This document shows positions 53,850 to 63,410 of a stretch of 64,000 bases of DNA, piece after piece. Within the stretch, counting starts at the first letter, position 1, and the number at the start of each line of letters is the position of its first letter. This DNA comes from JAGPUQ01 sp036677085 (lineage in GTDB: Bacteria > Pseudomonadota > Gammaproteobacteria > Pseudomonadales > Porticoccaceae). The notes under the pieces are model-generated. The model saw nothing but the letters and a program-made list of their open reading frames with translations, was not told where the DNA came from and ran no database searches. The translations under genes were made by a program, and so were the position numbers. The stretch is taken from the NCBI GenBank assembly GCA_036677085.1, contig JAKFFI010000058.1, forward strand, positions 1 to 64,000, given 5' to 3'.

Positions 53850-55225
53850 CAGTGGTCGTCCTTTTTTGGGGGCCGGCGCCAGCCGGGGATGTTGCGCTGC
53901 TTGCCGCGACCGATACCGAGGTGACCGGCGGGCACGTCGACCGTGATGGTGGAGCCTGCGCCAACGGTTGCGCCGGGGCCGACCGCCACCGGTGCCACCA
54001 ATGCACTGTTGGAACCGATGAAGGCGCCATCACCAATTTCAGTGCGGTGCTTGGCCGCACCGTCGTAATTGCAGGTAATGGTCCCCGCGCCCACATTGAC
54101 GTCTTCGCCCAGCCGGGCGTCGCCGACATAGGCGAGGTGGTTCGCCTTGCTGCCGCGACCGAACTCTGCCTGCTTGGTTTCGACGAAGTTACCGATCCGC
54201 GCCTGCTCGCCGATGCGCGTTCCCTCCCGCAACCTGGCGAAGGGGCCGACCTGGGCGCCGGCGGCAACGACGGCCGGCCCTTCGATCACGGTGTTGGCCT
54301 TGATCAGCGCACCGCGGCCGATTTCCGCGTCGCGAATCACACAGCCGGGTCCAATTCGGACGTCATCGCCCAGCGTCACGCGGCCCTCGAACACGCAGTT
54401 GATGTCGATGAACACGTCGTGCCCGACACTCAGCTCGCCGCGGCAATCAAAGCGCGCCGGGTCCGCGAGCGTCGCCCCGGCGGCCATCAGGCGCTCGGCC
54501 AGCCGCAGCTGATAACGCCGCTCAAGGCCGGCGAGCTGGGCGCGGTCGTTGACGCCCTCGATCTCCGCCGGGCCGTGAGGATGGAAAGTCTGTATCACCG
54601 CGCCTTCCGCCGCGGCGAGGGCGACGATATCCGTCAGATAGTATTCGCCCTGCGCGTTTGCGTTGCCGACCCGGGCCAGCCAGGCGCGCAGCTTGCGCAC
54701 CGGCATGGCCATGATCCCGGTGTTGATCTCCGTGAGGGCGCGCTGCGCAACGGTCGCGTCTTTTTCTTCGATGATGCCGGTCACCGCGCCGCCGGTATCG
54801 CGCAGGATGCGACCGTAACCGGCAGGGTCAGCGAGGTGGACCGTCAACAGGACCAGCGCGCCTTCGGCCGCAGACGCCACCATGGTTGTCAGCGTGGCCG
54901 GCGCGAGCAGCGGAACATCGCCATAGAGAATCAGCGCGGTCCCCTGATCGTCCAGTTCGGGCAATACCTGGCTCACCGCGTGCGCGGTGCCCAGCTGTTC
55001 GCGCTGCTCCACCCAGGAAACCGGGTAGTCGCCGCAAGCCTGCCGCACCGCCGGTCCGCCCGCACCGCCGGCAACAACCCAGGTGCGCTGATCAGGCAGG
55101 CTTCGGGCGGTATCGAGGACATGGGCGAGCAGGGGCTTGCCGGCGAGGGGGTGGAGGACCTTGGGCAGGGCGGAGCGCATCCGGGTACCCTTGCCCGCGG
55201 CGAGCACGATGATCTGTGTCTGCAC
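53849..55225 (-). CDS. glmU: Bifunctional UDP-GlcNAc synthesis enzyme
   Basis: 458 residues. The N-terminal uridyltransferase has LAAGKGTRMRSALPKVLHPL near 9, and the C-terminal left-handed beta-helix with acetyltransferase (HLAYVGDARLGEDVNVGAGTI near 362) is intact. It turns GlcN-1-P into UDP-GlcNAc. The order atpC-glmU-glmS is the common gammaproteobacterial one. Confidence 0.97.
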   Translation of the reverse strand: MQTQIIVLAAGKGTRMRSALPKVLHPLAGKPLLAHVLDTARSLPDQRTWVVAGGAGGPAVRQACGDYPVSWVEQREQLGTAHAVSQVLPELDDQGTALILYGDVPLLAPATLTTMVASAAEGALVLLTVHLADPAGYGRILRDTGGAVTGIIEEKDATVAQRALTEINTGIMAMPVRKLRAWLARVGNANAQGEYYLTDIVALAAAEGAVIQTFHPHGPAEIEGVNDRAQLAGLERRYQLRLAERLMAAGATLADPARFDCRGELSVGHDVFIDINCVFEGRVTLGDDVRIGPGCVIRDAEIGRGALIKANTVIEGPAVVAAGAQVGPFARLREGTRIGEQARIGNFVETKQAEFGRGSKANHLAYVGDARLGEDVNVGAGTITCNYDGAAKHRTEIGDGAFIGSNSALVAPVAVGPGATVGAGSTITVDVPAGHLGIGRGKQRNIPGWRRPPKKDDH

Positions 55226-55359
55226 GATGACCCTGCCGAGTTCGCTACCGGGCCCAGTATAGCAGCGGGCTCAAAGACGCCACCGGGGCCGGCGGCAGGG
55301 ATCGGGACAAAATGGCTGGTGGAATCCGCTGGCTGCAAGCTGCTGGTCCCGGTTCGGGA

Positions 55360-55791
55360 TCAGCCCGCGTGGCGAGCGCGGCGGCGCAACTCCTCGATGG
55401 TGCGCAGACGTGCAGCTGCCTCGCCCAAGCGGGAGAGTGCTTCCGAATATTCCATCTCGGCGCCGCGATTCTGCAGTTCCTGCTCGGCCTGGCGCTTGGC
55501 CTCCAGCGCGGCGGCCTCATCGAGGTCGCCGGCACGATCACCGGCATCGGCAAGGATGGTCACCAGATGGGGCTGGACTTCGAGAAAACCGCCGGACAGA
55601 AAATAAATTTCTTCCTGGCCGCCTTGCCGTATGACACGCACCGGACCCGGCTTGATGCCGGTGAGCAGAGGCGTGTGGCCGTAGGCGATACCCAACTCTC
55701 CCAGCGTGCCGGTCAGCACCAACATTTCCACCAAGCCGGAGAACATCGATTTCTCGGCGGTCACTATGTCGCAGTGAAACATCATGGCCAT
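55360..55791 (-). CDS. atpC: ATP synthase epsilon subunit
   Basis: 143 residues. N-terminal beta-sandwich (FHCDIVTAEKSMFSG; GELGIAYGHTPLLTGIKPG) and C-terminal helical hairpin. Part of the F1 rotor stalk and a regulator of hydrolysis. Last gene of the atp operon, 27 bases after atpD. Confidence 0.96.
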   Translation of the reverse strand: MAMMFHCDIVTAEKSMFSGLVEMLVLTGTLGELGIAYGHTPLLTGIKPGPVRVIRQGGQEEIYFLSGGFLEVQPHLVTILADAGDRAGDLDEAAALEAKRQAEQELQNRGAEMEYSEALSRLGEAAARLRTIEELRRRARHAG

Positions 55792-55818
55792 CGCTGGTTC
55801 GCGCCCCGCCCGTGGTGA

Positions 55819-57195
55819 TTAAAGAGTTTTTGCTTTCTCAACAGCTTCTTCGATGGAGCCGACCATATAGAAAGCCTGTTCCGGCAAGTGGTCGTAATCG
55901 CCGTTGAGAATGCCCTTGAAGCTGGCAACCGTATCTTTCAACGGCACATATTTGCCGGGACTGCCGGTGAAGACTTCGGCCACGAAGAAGGGCTGCGACA
56001 GGAAGCGCTGAATTTTCCGCGCCCGATCCACCACCAGCTTGTCTTCCTCGGACAGTTCATCCATACCGAGGATGGCTATGATGTCGCGCAGCTCCTTGTA
56101 ACGCTGCAACACGGACTGTACGCCGCGCGCCACGTCGTAGTGATCCTTGCCGATCACCAGGGGATCCAGCAGACGCGAGGTGGAATCGAGCGGGTCCACC
56201 GCCGGATAAATCCCCAGCTCCGCGATCTGCCGTGACAACACCAGGGTTGCATCCAGGTGCGCGAAGGTGGTGGCGGGGGAGGGGTCGGTGAGGTCATCCG
56301 CCGGCACGTATACCGCCTGGAAGGAGGTGATGGAGCCGGTTTGCGTCGAGGTGATGCGCTCCTGCAATACGCCCATCTCAGCGGCGAGGGTCGGCTGATA
56401 ACCCACCGCCGACGGCATCCGGCCGAGCAAGGCCGATACTTCGGTGCCGGCCAGCGTGTAGCGGTAGATGTTATCGACGAACATGAGAACGTCGCGGCCT
56501 TCGTCGCGGAAATATTCCGCCATGGTGAGGCCGGTCAGGGCGACGCGCAGACGGTTGCCCGGCGGCTCGTTCATCTGCCCGTACACCAGCGCCACTTTGT
56601 CGAGAACATTCGATTCCTTCATTTCGTGATAGAAATCGTTACCTTCCCGGGTGCGCTCGCCGACGCCGGCGAACACGGAAAATCCGGAGTGCTCCATGGC
56701 GATGTTGCGGATCAGTTCCATGAGCGTCACGGTCTTGCCCACCCCGGCACCGCCGAACAGGCCCACCTTGCCGCCCTTGGAGATCGGCATGATGAGGTCG
56801 ATTACCTTGATGCCCGTTTCGAGCAGCTCGACGGCGGAGGACTGTTCGGCGTAGGTCGGCGCCGCACGGTGAATCGGCATCCGCGACTCGTGCTGGATCG
56901 GACCGGCCTCGTCGATGGGATTGCCGAGCACGTCCATGATGCGGCCCAGGGTGCCCTGCCCGACGGGCACGGCAATGGGGCTGCCCGTGTTGCTGACGTT
57001 GAGCCCGCGGCTGACGCCCTCGGACGAACCCATGGCGATGGTTCGCACCACGCCGTCGCCGAGTTGCTGCTGGACTTCGAGGGTAAGACCTCGCTCGTCC
57101 ACCAGCAGCGCATCATAGACATTGGGAACGCTGTCGCGCGGAAATTCTACGTCGATGACAGCACCGATGATCTGCACGATACGTCCGCTACTCAT
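55819..57195 (-). CDS. atpD: ATP synthase beta subunit
   Basis: 458 residues. Walker A GGAGVGKTV (near 148), catalytic GERTREGND and YVPADDLTDPSP. The catalytic subunit of F1. Confidence 0.98.
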   Translation of the reverse strand: MSSGRIVQIIGAVIDVEFPRDSVPNVYDALLVDERGLTLEVQQQLGDGVVRTIAMGSSEGVSRGLNVSNTGSPIAVPVGQGTLGRIMDVLGNPIDEAGPIQHESRMPIHRAAPTYAEQSSAVELLETGIKVIDLIMPISKGGKVGLFGGAGVGKTVTLMELIRNIAMEHSGFSVFAGVGERTREGNDFYHEMKESNVLDKVALVYGQMNEPPGNRLRVALTGLTMAEYFRDEGRDVLMFVDNIYRYTLAGTEVSALLGRMPSAVGYQPTLAAEMGVLQERITSTQTGSITSFQAVYVPADDLTDPSPATTFAHLDATLVLSRQIAELGIYPAVDPLDSTSRLLDPLVIGKDHYDVARGVQSVLQRYKELRDIIAILGMDELSEEDKLVVDRARKIQRFLSQPFFVAEVFTGSPGKYVPLKDTVASFKGILNGDYDHLPEQAFYMVGSIEEAVEKAKTL

Positions 57196-57244
57196 TTGCT
57201 ATCCTCTCGCAATACGAAATATAGATTGCCGATGCCAAGCCGGA

Positions 57245-58105
57245 TCAGACGGCGGCCGCGCCGCTGACGATCTCGGACAGTTCCTGGGTGATCGCCGCCT
57301 GCCGTGCCTTGTTGTACAGCAGCTCCAGCTCGTCAATCAGTGTGGAAGCGTTTTCGGTGGCATTTTTCATCGCCACCATCCGCGCGGCCTGCTCACAGGC
57401 CTTGTTCTCAACCACGCCCTGGTACACCTGGGACTCCATGTAGCGCGCGAGCAGCCCGTCGAGCAGCTCTTTGGCGTCGGGTTCGTACAGATAATCCCAG
57501 TGATGCTTCATCTTGTCGTCACGGGCGGCGTCAAGCGGCAACAGTTGCTCCAGCGTGGGCTTCTGGGTCATGGTGTTGACGAACTTGTTGCTCGCAATAA
57601 ACAGGCGATCGATACGCTTTTCGTCGTAACTGTCGAGCATCACCTTGACGCTACCGATCAGCGTCTGCACCGACGGTTTGTCGCCGAGATCCCGCACGCT
57701 GGCGACGACGTTACCGCCATGGCTACCGAAAAATGCGCTGGCCTTGGCACCGATGGTGCAGACATCAATGCCGACGCCCTGCCGGTTCCATTCCGCCATC
57801 GCCTTCAGCGCCACTTTGAACAGATTGATGTTGAGACCGCCGCAAAGGCCGCGATCGGTCGAAACCAGAATGAACCCGACGCGCTTCACTTCGCGCACCG
57901 CCATGTACTGGTGGCGATACTCCGGCGATGCGTTGGCGATATGCCCCACCACACCGCGAATACGCTCGGCATAGGGCTTGCCGAGCGCCATCTGATCCTG
58001 GGCGCGACGCATCTTGCTCGCCGCGACCATCTCCATGGCGCTGGTGATCTTCTGCGTACTTTTGACGCTCGTGATCTTGGTCTTGACTTCTTTTCCAACG
58101 GCCAT
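57245..58105 (-). CDS. atpG: ATP synthase gamma subunit
   Basis: 286 residues. N- and C-terminal helices of the central stalk: KITSVKSTQKITSAMEMVAA at the start and NKARQAAITQELSEIVSGAA at the end. Confidence 0.97.
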   Translation of the reverse strand: MAVGKEVKTKITSVKSTQKITSAMEMVAASKMRRAQDQMALGKPYAERIRGVVGHIANASPEYRHQYMAVREVKRVGFILVSTDRGLCGGLNINLFKVALKAMAEWNRQGVGIDVCTIGAKASAFFGSHGGNVVASVRDLGDKPSVQTLIGSVKVMLDSYDEKRIDRLFIASNKFVNTMTQKPTLEQLLPLDAARDDKMKHHWDYLYEPDAKELLDGLLARYMESQVYQGVVENKACEQAARMVAMKNATENASTLIDELELLYNKARQAAITQELSEIVSGAAAV

Positions 58106-58134
58106 CGCGTTTAGTTTCCCGGCGCTCTAGGTGG

Positions 58135-59679
58135 TTACCAGGTTTGGGTGGCGACGAATTTATCGAGCGCCGCCTTGAAGGCGCCCTCGATCTCGTCGTT
58201 CCAGTCGCCTTTGGCATCGACACGCTCAATCAGGGCCGCGTGCTCTGCTTTCATGTAGGCGAGCAGCGCCGCCTCGAAGGCGCCGACCTTGCTCACCTCG
58301 ACGCTCTTCAGATAGCCCTGGTTCGCGGCGTAAAGGACGACCCCCATTTCGGCCACGCTCATCGGCGAGTACTGCGCCTGCTTCATCAGTTCGGTGACAC
58401 GCTGCCCGTGCTCCAGTTGCGATCGGGTTGCCTCATCGAGATCGGACGCAAACTGCGAGAACGCAGCCAGTTCGCGGTACTGCGCCAGCGCGAGCCGAAT
58501 CCCGCCACCCAGTTTCTTGATGATCTTGGTCTGCGCGGAGCCGCCCACCCGGGAGACCGACAACCCGGCGTTCATCGCCGGACGAATACCGGAGTTGAAC
58601 AGATCGGTCTCGACGAAAATCTGACCGTCGGTGATCGAAATCACGTTGGTCGGCACGAAAGCCGAAACATCACCGGCCTGGGTTTCGATGATCGGCAACG
58701 CGGTCAGGGAACCGGTGCGGCCTTTCACTTCACCTTTGGTGAACTTCTCGACATAGTCGGCATTGACGCGCGCGGCGCGCTCAAGCAACCGGGAGTGCAG
58801 ATAGAACACGTCACCAGGATAGGCTTCGCGACCGGGCGGACGCCGCAACAGCAGGGAGATCTGGCGATAGGCCCAAGCCTGCTTGGTCAGATCGTCATAG
58901 ATGATCAGGGCATCCTGGCCGCGGTCGCGATAGTACTCGCCCATGGTGCAACCGGCGTAAGGCGCGAGAAACTGCATGGATGCCGGATCGGATGCCGTTG
59001 CCGCCACCACGATGGTGTGGGCCATGGCTCCGTGCTCTTCCAGCTTGCGCACGACGTTGGCGACGGTCGAGGATTTCTGACCGATCGCAACATAGATACA
59101 TTTGATGCCGGTGTTTTTCTGATTGATGATCGCATCGATCGCGATCGCGGTCTTGCCGATCTGGCGATCGCCGATAATCAGCTCGCGCTGCCCGCGACCA
59201 ACCGGGACCATGGCATCGATGGCTTTGAGCCCGGTTTGCACCGGCTGGTCGACCGATTGCCGCTCGATAACCCCGGGTGCGACTTTTTCCAGGGCATCCG
59301 TCAATTTCGCGGTTATGGGACCGCGACCATCAATTGGATTGCCCAGCGCGTCCACCACCCGGCCTTCCAGCTCGGGGCCTATGGGCACTTCCAGAATGCG
59401 CCCGGTGCAGCGCGCCTTCTGGCCTTCTGCCAGACCCAGATAGTCGCCGAGAATCACGGCGCCGACCGAATCGCGCTCGAGGTTGAGCGCCATCCCGTAA
59501 AGACCGCCGTCGAATGCGATCATTTCGCCGTACATCACGCTGCGCAAGCCGTGGATGCGCACGATGCCGTCGGACACAGAGACGATCGTTCCCTCGTCCT
59601 GAGCTTCGGCGGCCACATCGAGGCGTTCGATCCTCTGCCTGATCAGTTCGCTGATTTCAGACGGATTCAATTGCTGCAT
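58135..59679 (-). CDS. atpA: ATP synthase alpha subunit
   Basis: 514 residues. Walker A GDRQIGKTA (near 170), SVSDGIVRIHGL near 30 and the arginine-finger-region PAMNAGLSVSRVGG near 365. AGGAATCGAGG lies upstream of the start. Confidence 0.98.
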   Translation of the reverse strand: MQQLNPSEISELIRQRIERLDVAAEAQDEGTIVSVSDGIVRIHGLRSVMYGEMIAFDGGLYGMALNLERDSVGAVILGDYLGLAEGQKARCTGRILEVPIGPELEGRVVDALGNPIDGRGPITAKLTDALEKVAPGVIERQSVDQPVQTGLKAIDAMVPVGRGQRELIIGDRQIGKTAIAIDAIINQKNTGIKCIYVAIGQKSSTVANVVRKLEEHGAMAHTIVVAATASDPASMQFLAPYAGCTMGEYYRDRGQDALIIYDDLTKQAWAYRQISLLLRRPPGREAYPGDVFYLHSRLLERAARVNADYVEKFTKGEVKGRTGSLTALPIIETQAGDVSAFVPTNVISITDGQIFVETDLFNSGIRPAMNAGLSVSRVGGSAQTKIIKKLGGGIRLALAQYRELAAFSQFASDLDEATRSQLEHGQRVTELMKQAQYSPMSVAEMGVVLYAANQGYLKSVEVSKVGAFEAALLAYMKAEHAALIERVDAKGDWNDEIEGAFKAALDKFVATQTW

Positions 59680-59697
59680 GTCGTGATTCCTCGATTC

Positions 59698-60234
59698 CTA
59701 GGAAAGTAATGCATCGGCGAGCTTATTGAGGCGTCCGCGCAGCGACCCGTCGATTACCGTGTCGCCCGCGCGGATCACGGCGCCGCCCAGCAGTGCCGGA
59801 TCGATGCTGACCGCAACGCGGACATCCCGGCCCAGGCGCTTGCCAAGTGCCGTCGTCAACCGCGCGCGCAACGCCTCGCTCAGTGGCGCCGCCGTGACGA
59901 CGTCCACATCGATGGTGCGCTCCAGATTTGCTTTCAGCGCCTGGAATTGTTCGTGGACGGCCGGCAGTAGTGGAAGCCGATGGTTGTCTGCCATCACCTG
60001 CAAAAAATTCTGTACCCCACCACTCAGGGATCCGTCGCACAATTCGAGCAACAGCGCGACTCGCTGCGGACCCGCATGGGTCGGCGAACGGAGCAGCACC
60101 GCTATCTTTTCGTCTTCGCACAGTGCCGCCAGCAGCCCGAGGGACTGCGACCAAGGCTCCAGTGCGCTTTCGGCAACGGCATACTCAAATGCGGCGTTGG
60201 CGTAAGGACGGGCGAGGGTGCTGTGTTCAGCCAT
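59698..60234 (-). CDS. atpH: ATP synthase delta subunit
   Basis: 178 residues. LARPYANAAFEYA near 7 and the C-terminal GGAVIRAGDTVIDGSLRGRL motif identify OSCP/delta, which ties F1 to the peripheral stalk. Confidence 0.96.
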   Translation of the reverse strand: MAEHSTLARPYANAAFEYAVAESALEPWSQSLGLLAALCEDEKIAVLLRSPTHAGPQRVALLLELCDGSLSGGVQNFLQVMADNHRLPLLPAVHEQFQALKANLERTIDVDVVTAAPLSEALRARLTTALGKRLGRDVRVAVSIDPALLGGAVIRAGDTVIDGSLRGRLNKLADALLS

Positions 60235-60243
60235 GGTCGTTTC

Positions 60244-60714
60244 CTACAGCTGCGCTGCGAGGCTGTCCACCAGCTCGCTGTTGGCCGCCTCCCCAACCGA
60301 ACGCTGCAGAATCTGTTCCGCGCCGGCAATGGCGAGCTGGGCGACCTTGCTGCGCAGCTCTTCCTTGGCACGATTGAACTCGCGCTCGATTTCAGCCTCT
60401 GCCGCGACCAGCAGACGCTCGGCTTCTTCGCGGGCTTTTTGCTTGGCGTCTTCGATGACGACACCGGCCTGCTTGCGCGCCTGCTCGATAATTCCCGCCG
60501 CTTCCTGTTTGGCCAGGCGCAATTGATCGGTTGCCTTGTCCTGTGCCAACGCCAGATCACGCACCGCGCGGTCGGCTGCCGCCAGACCATCCGCTATCCT
60601 GCTTTCCCGTGTGGCCATGGCATTGATGATCGGCGGCCAGATGTACTTCGCACAGAACCACACGAAGATGGCAAACGAGATCATCTGCCCGATGATGGTC
60701 AAATTGATATTCAC
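60244..60714 (-). CDS. atpF: ATP synthase b subunit
   Basis: 156 residues: one N-terminal membrane span (about 4-26) and a long charged helix for the peripheral stalk. Confidence 0.95.
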   Translation of the reverse strand: MNINLTIIGQMISFAIFVWFCAKYIWPPIINAMATRESRIADGLAAADRAVRDLALAQDKATDQLRLAKQEAAGIIEQARKQAGVVIEDAKQKAREEAERLLVAAEAEIEREFNRAKEELRSKVAQLAIAGAEQILQRSVGEAANSELVDSLAAQL

Positions 60715-60754
60715 AGCGACACCCTCGATTCTGTACTGGTGTTGTGGCCAGGAA

Positions 60755-60991
60755 TCAACCGCCAGCTACGGCGAACAGCAGGAAAAGGCCAATACCAACG
60801 CCGATCATGGGCACCGCATCCACCAGTCCCATCACGACGAAGAACTGGGTCCGCAGCAACGGAATCAGCTCCGGCTGACGGGCCGCGCCTTCGAGAAATT
60901 TTCCGCCCAACAGGGCAACGCCGATCGCGGCACCCACCGCGCCGAGACCCATTACCAGTGCGCCGGCCAGATATATCAGTGCATTTTCCAT
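60755..60991 (-). CDS. atpE: ATP synthase c subunit
   Basis: 78 residues from ATG 60989-60991, chosen because GGAGCG lies 6 bases upstream; the frame has an earlier ATG 4 codons up. Two membrane helices with the proton-carrying Asp58 in VVMGLVDAVPM and the RQPE loop. The ring has no sodium-type Q/E/T pattern, so it should be proton-driven. Confidence 0.95.
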   Translation of the reverse strand: MENALIYLAGALVMGLGAVGAAIGVALLGGKFLEGAARQPELIPLLRTQFFVVMGLVDAVPMIGVGIGLFLLFAVAGG

Positions 60992-61039
60992 GTTTCGCTC
61001 CATGTGGTGTCGTTGAACGTGGGTTGGTGGTTGTATCGG

Positions 61040-61873
61040 TTAGTGCTCTTCTACTGCAAAGGCCGCCGAAAGATAAACGATGGTCAGCACCATGAAAATG
61101 AAGGCCTGCAGAAAAATAATCAGGATGTGGAATATCGCCCAAGGCACCGATAGCGCCCACTGTCCCCACCAGGGCAGTAGTGCGATCAGGATGAAGATCA
61201 TCTCGCCGGCGTAGAGGTTGCCGAACAGCCGCAACCCCAGGGAGAGCGGCTTGGCGAGCAGGGTCACGGATTCAAGGATCAGATTGACCGGCAGGCCAAG
61301 CTTGCCGAACGGGTGGAAAGATAATTCGGCAGCAAAACCACCCAGCCCCTTTTGTTTGACGCTATAAAACACCACCAGAGCAAACACGCTGAGCGCAAGC
61401 CCCATGGTGATATTGACGTCGGTGGAGGGAACCACCTTGAGATAGGGGACACCCGCCAACTGGGCCAGCCCTGGAATGAAGTCCACCGGCACCAAGTCCA
61501 TCACGTTCATCAGGAACACCCATACGAAGATGGTCAGCGCCAACGGGCCGATCATCCTGCTGTCATGGGTGAACATGGTCTTGATGTTGTTGTTGACGAA
61601 CTCGAGAGCAATTTCGATCAGATTCTGCCGACGGCTGGGAACACCAGCGGTCACTTTGCGGGCCACCAGCCAGAACAAGGTCAAAAAGAGGGCGCCGAGG
61701 GCTATCGAGAAACCAAGGGTGTCGAGATTTATCGACCAGAACCCCATCTGGGCAATCTCTTCGCCGCTGTGGGCAATACCCCAGGTACCATCCGCATGGC
61801 GCCCGAATGTGAGATTGGTCAGGTGGTGGGCGATGTACTCCTCCGAAGAGTGTGCGCCGCTTTCTGATGCCAT
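61040..61873 (-). CDS. atpB: ATP synthase a subunit
   Basis: 277 residues, about six membrane spans, with the essential Arg in PLSLGLRLFGNLYAGE near 220. It forms the proton half-channels. Confidence 0.96.
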   Translation of the reverse strand: MASESGAHSSEEYIAHHLTNLTFGRHADGTWGIAHSGEEIAQMGFWSINLDTLGFSIALGALFLTLFWLVARKVTAGVPSRRQNLIEIALEFVNNNIKTMFTHDSRMIGPLALTIFVWVFLMNVMDLVPVDFIPGLAQLAGVPYLKVVPSTDVNITMGLALSVFALVVFYSVKQKGLGGFAAELSFHPFGKLGLPVNLILESVTLLAKPLSLGLRLFGNLYAGEMIFILIALLPWWGQWALSVPWAIFHILIIFLQAFIFMVLTIVYLSAAFAVEEH

Positions 61874-61944
61874 AGGTCAAATTCCCAACAGGTCGGGTTG
61901 TTCAACGGGAACCGGTCCACGATGGACCCAAGACACCGCCGTTA

Positions 61945-62388
61945 CTAAAATTTGCTGCTTGTGACTGCCGGCACCACCCACTGTGCCGTCAGCGTAGCGG
62001 CGAAGACGCCAAAGAGCAGCAGTGTGTTCGGCCCGGTCAATTCCGGGGCGCAGCAGCGCGATATCAACACAAAACCCACTGCAACTACGACAAACTTTCC
62101 GATTTCGCCCACGTAAAAGGCCGCCACCACCGCGCCCGCAGAGCGCCCGCGGGCCGACATCAAGCTGATCAGCCCGAAAACCGCACTGGCCGCCAGCGCG
62201 ACTGACCCCCCCATCAGGACGGCGAGCGCCGACATCGGACTCCACCATAGCGCAACCAGGGAGCCGGTCGCGACCGCCGCCAATTGCAGCCGAATGACCC
62301 GGATCAAGAGGGTCTGTTGGTCGCTCCGTGGCCGCTTGATCGCCGGCAGCAGCACCTTGGACACCAATGGTTCTTTGATCGGCAGCAA
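61945..62388 (-). CDS. atpI: ATP synthase assembly protein AtpI
   Basis: 147 residues with four membrane spans, first gene of the operon. The first start codon is TTG at 62386-62388, without a clear Shine-Dalgarno; a GTG at 62364 (VSKVLLPAIK) is an alternative. Helps to assemble the c-ring or transport Mg. It is 71 bases upstream of atpB. Confidence 0.85.
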   Translation of the reverse strand: MLPIKEPLVSKVLLPAIKRPRSDQQTLLIRVIRLQLAAVATGSLVALWWSPMSALAVLMGGSVALAASAVFGLISLMSARGRSAGAVVAAFYVGEIGKFVVVAVGFVLISRCCAPELTGPNTLLLFGVFAATLTAQWVVPAVTSSKF

Positions 62389-62447
62389 ATTTGGCTCTAT
62401 GTAAAACCGGCACTCCCGGAAACGCCAACGCGGCGAAAGCGGGGCGC

Positions 62448-62476
62448 ATTATAGTCAGGGGTGTCGGATGAGACAA
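62448..62476 (-). promoter_or_regulatory. Sigma-70 promoter of the atp operon
   Basis: On the minus strand TTGTCT (62476-62471), a 17-base spacer and a perfect TATAAT (62453-62448). The transcript would start about 50 bases before atpI. Confidence 0.78.
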
Positions 62477-62537
62477 CGCAAAAACGATCCGGCTGATGCC
62501 GGATACTCCCGTGCCTGCGATTCCAAGGAGTCTCCGG

Positions 62538-63410
62538 TCACCGGATGCGCTCCAGGATGCCTTCCAGCACTTCGAGATTGGTGTAGTGAATCACTAATCG
62601 GCCACTGCCGCTGCTGCCGTGCCGCACATTGACGGCGGTACCCAACCGGCTGGAGAGATCTTCTTCCAGGCGGGCAATGTCGGCGTCCGGGCGTGCCGCG
62701 ATGCTCCTGGTGTCAGGGAGTGGCCACTTGCGCGCCAAGGCTTCGGTCTGACGAACGGTGAGTCCACCGGCGACCACTCGGCGGGCTGCTGCCAGCTGGT
62801 CGGTGGATTGCAGCGGGAGCAGCGCGCGGGCGTGGCCCATTTCGAGATCGCCACGCGCCAGCAACTCCTGCACTTCCGGCGCCAGTTTTACCAAACGCAT
62901 CAGGTTCGCAACCGCGGCGCGCGACTTGCCGACTGCGGTCGCTACCTGTTGCTGATTGAGGCCGAACTCATCCTGCAGCCGCACCAACGCGATAGCCTCT
63001 TCCATGGCATTGAGGTCCTCGCGCTGGATGTTTTCGATAAGCGCCAGCGCCAGCGCGGTTTCGTCGTCGACAACCTTCAGCAACACCGGCACTTCGTGAA
63101 GACCCGCCATCTGGGCCGCGCGCCAGCGCCGTTCGCCGGCGATGATCTCGTAGTCTTCGCCTTCCAGCCGGCGCACCACCAGTGGCTGCATAAGCCCCTG
63201 ATGGCGGATGGATTCGGCCAGTTGCTCCAGCGCTTCCGGGTCCATGTCCCGGCGCGGCTGGTAGCGCCCGCGCCTGAGCCGATCGATCGGCAGGGTGCGG
63301 TACTCGGCTTCCGGCGCGCTTGCGGGGGCGGTAACGGTACCGACATCCTTCGCACCGCTGCCCAGCAGGGCTTCGAGACCACGTCCGAGCCCTTTGCGGC
63401 CTCCGCTCAT
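62538..63410 (-). CDS. parB: Chromosome partitioning protein ParB
   Basis: 290 residues. ParB/Srx CTPase boxes: PRRDMDPEALEQLAESI (near 53), then GERRWRAA, followed by a HTH (LNQQQVATAVGKSRAAVANLMRL near 155) and a dimerisation tail. It binds parS and spreads. Its ATG shares one base with the parA stop (TAATG). Confidence 0.97.
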   Translation of the reverse strand: MSGGRKGLGRGLEALLGSGAKDVGTVTAPASAPEAEYRTLPIDRLRRGRYQPRRDMDPEALEQLAESIRHQGLMQPLVVRRLEGEDYEIIAGERRWRAAQMAGLHEVPVLLKVVDDETALALALIENIQREDLNAMEEAIALVRLQDEFGLNQQQVATAVGKSRAAVANLMRLVKLAPEVQELLARGDLEMGHARALLPLQSTDQLAAARRVVAGGLTVRQTEALARKWPLPDTRSIAARPDADIARLEEDLSSRLGTAVNVRHGSSGSGRLVIHYTNLEVLEGILERIR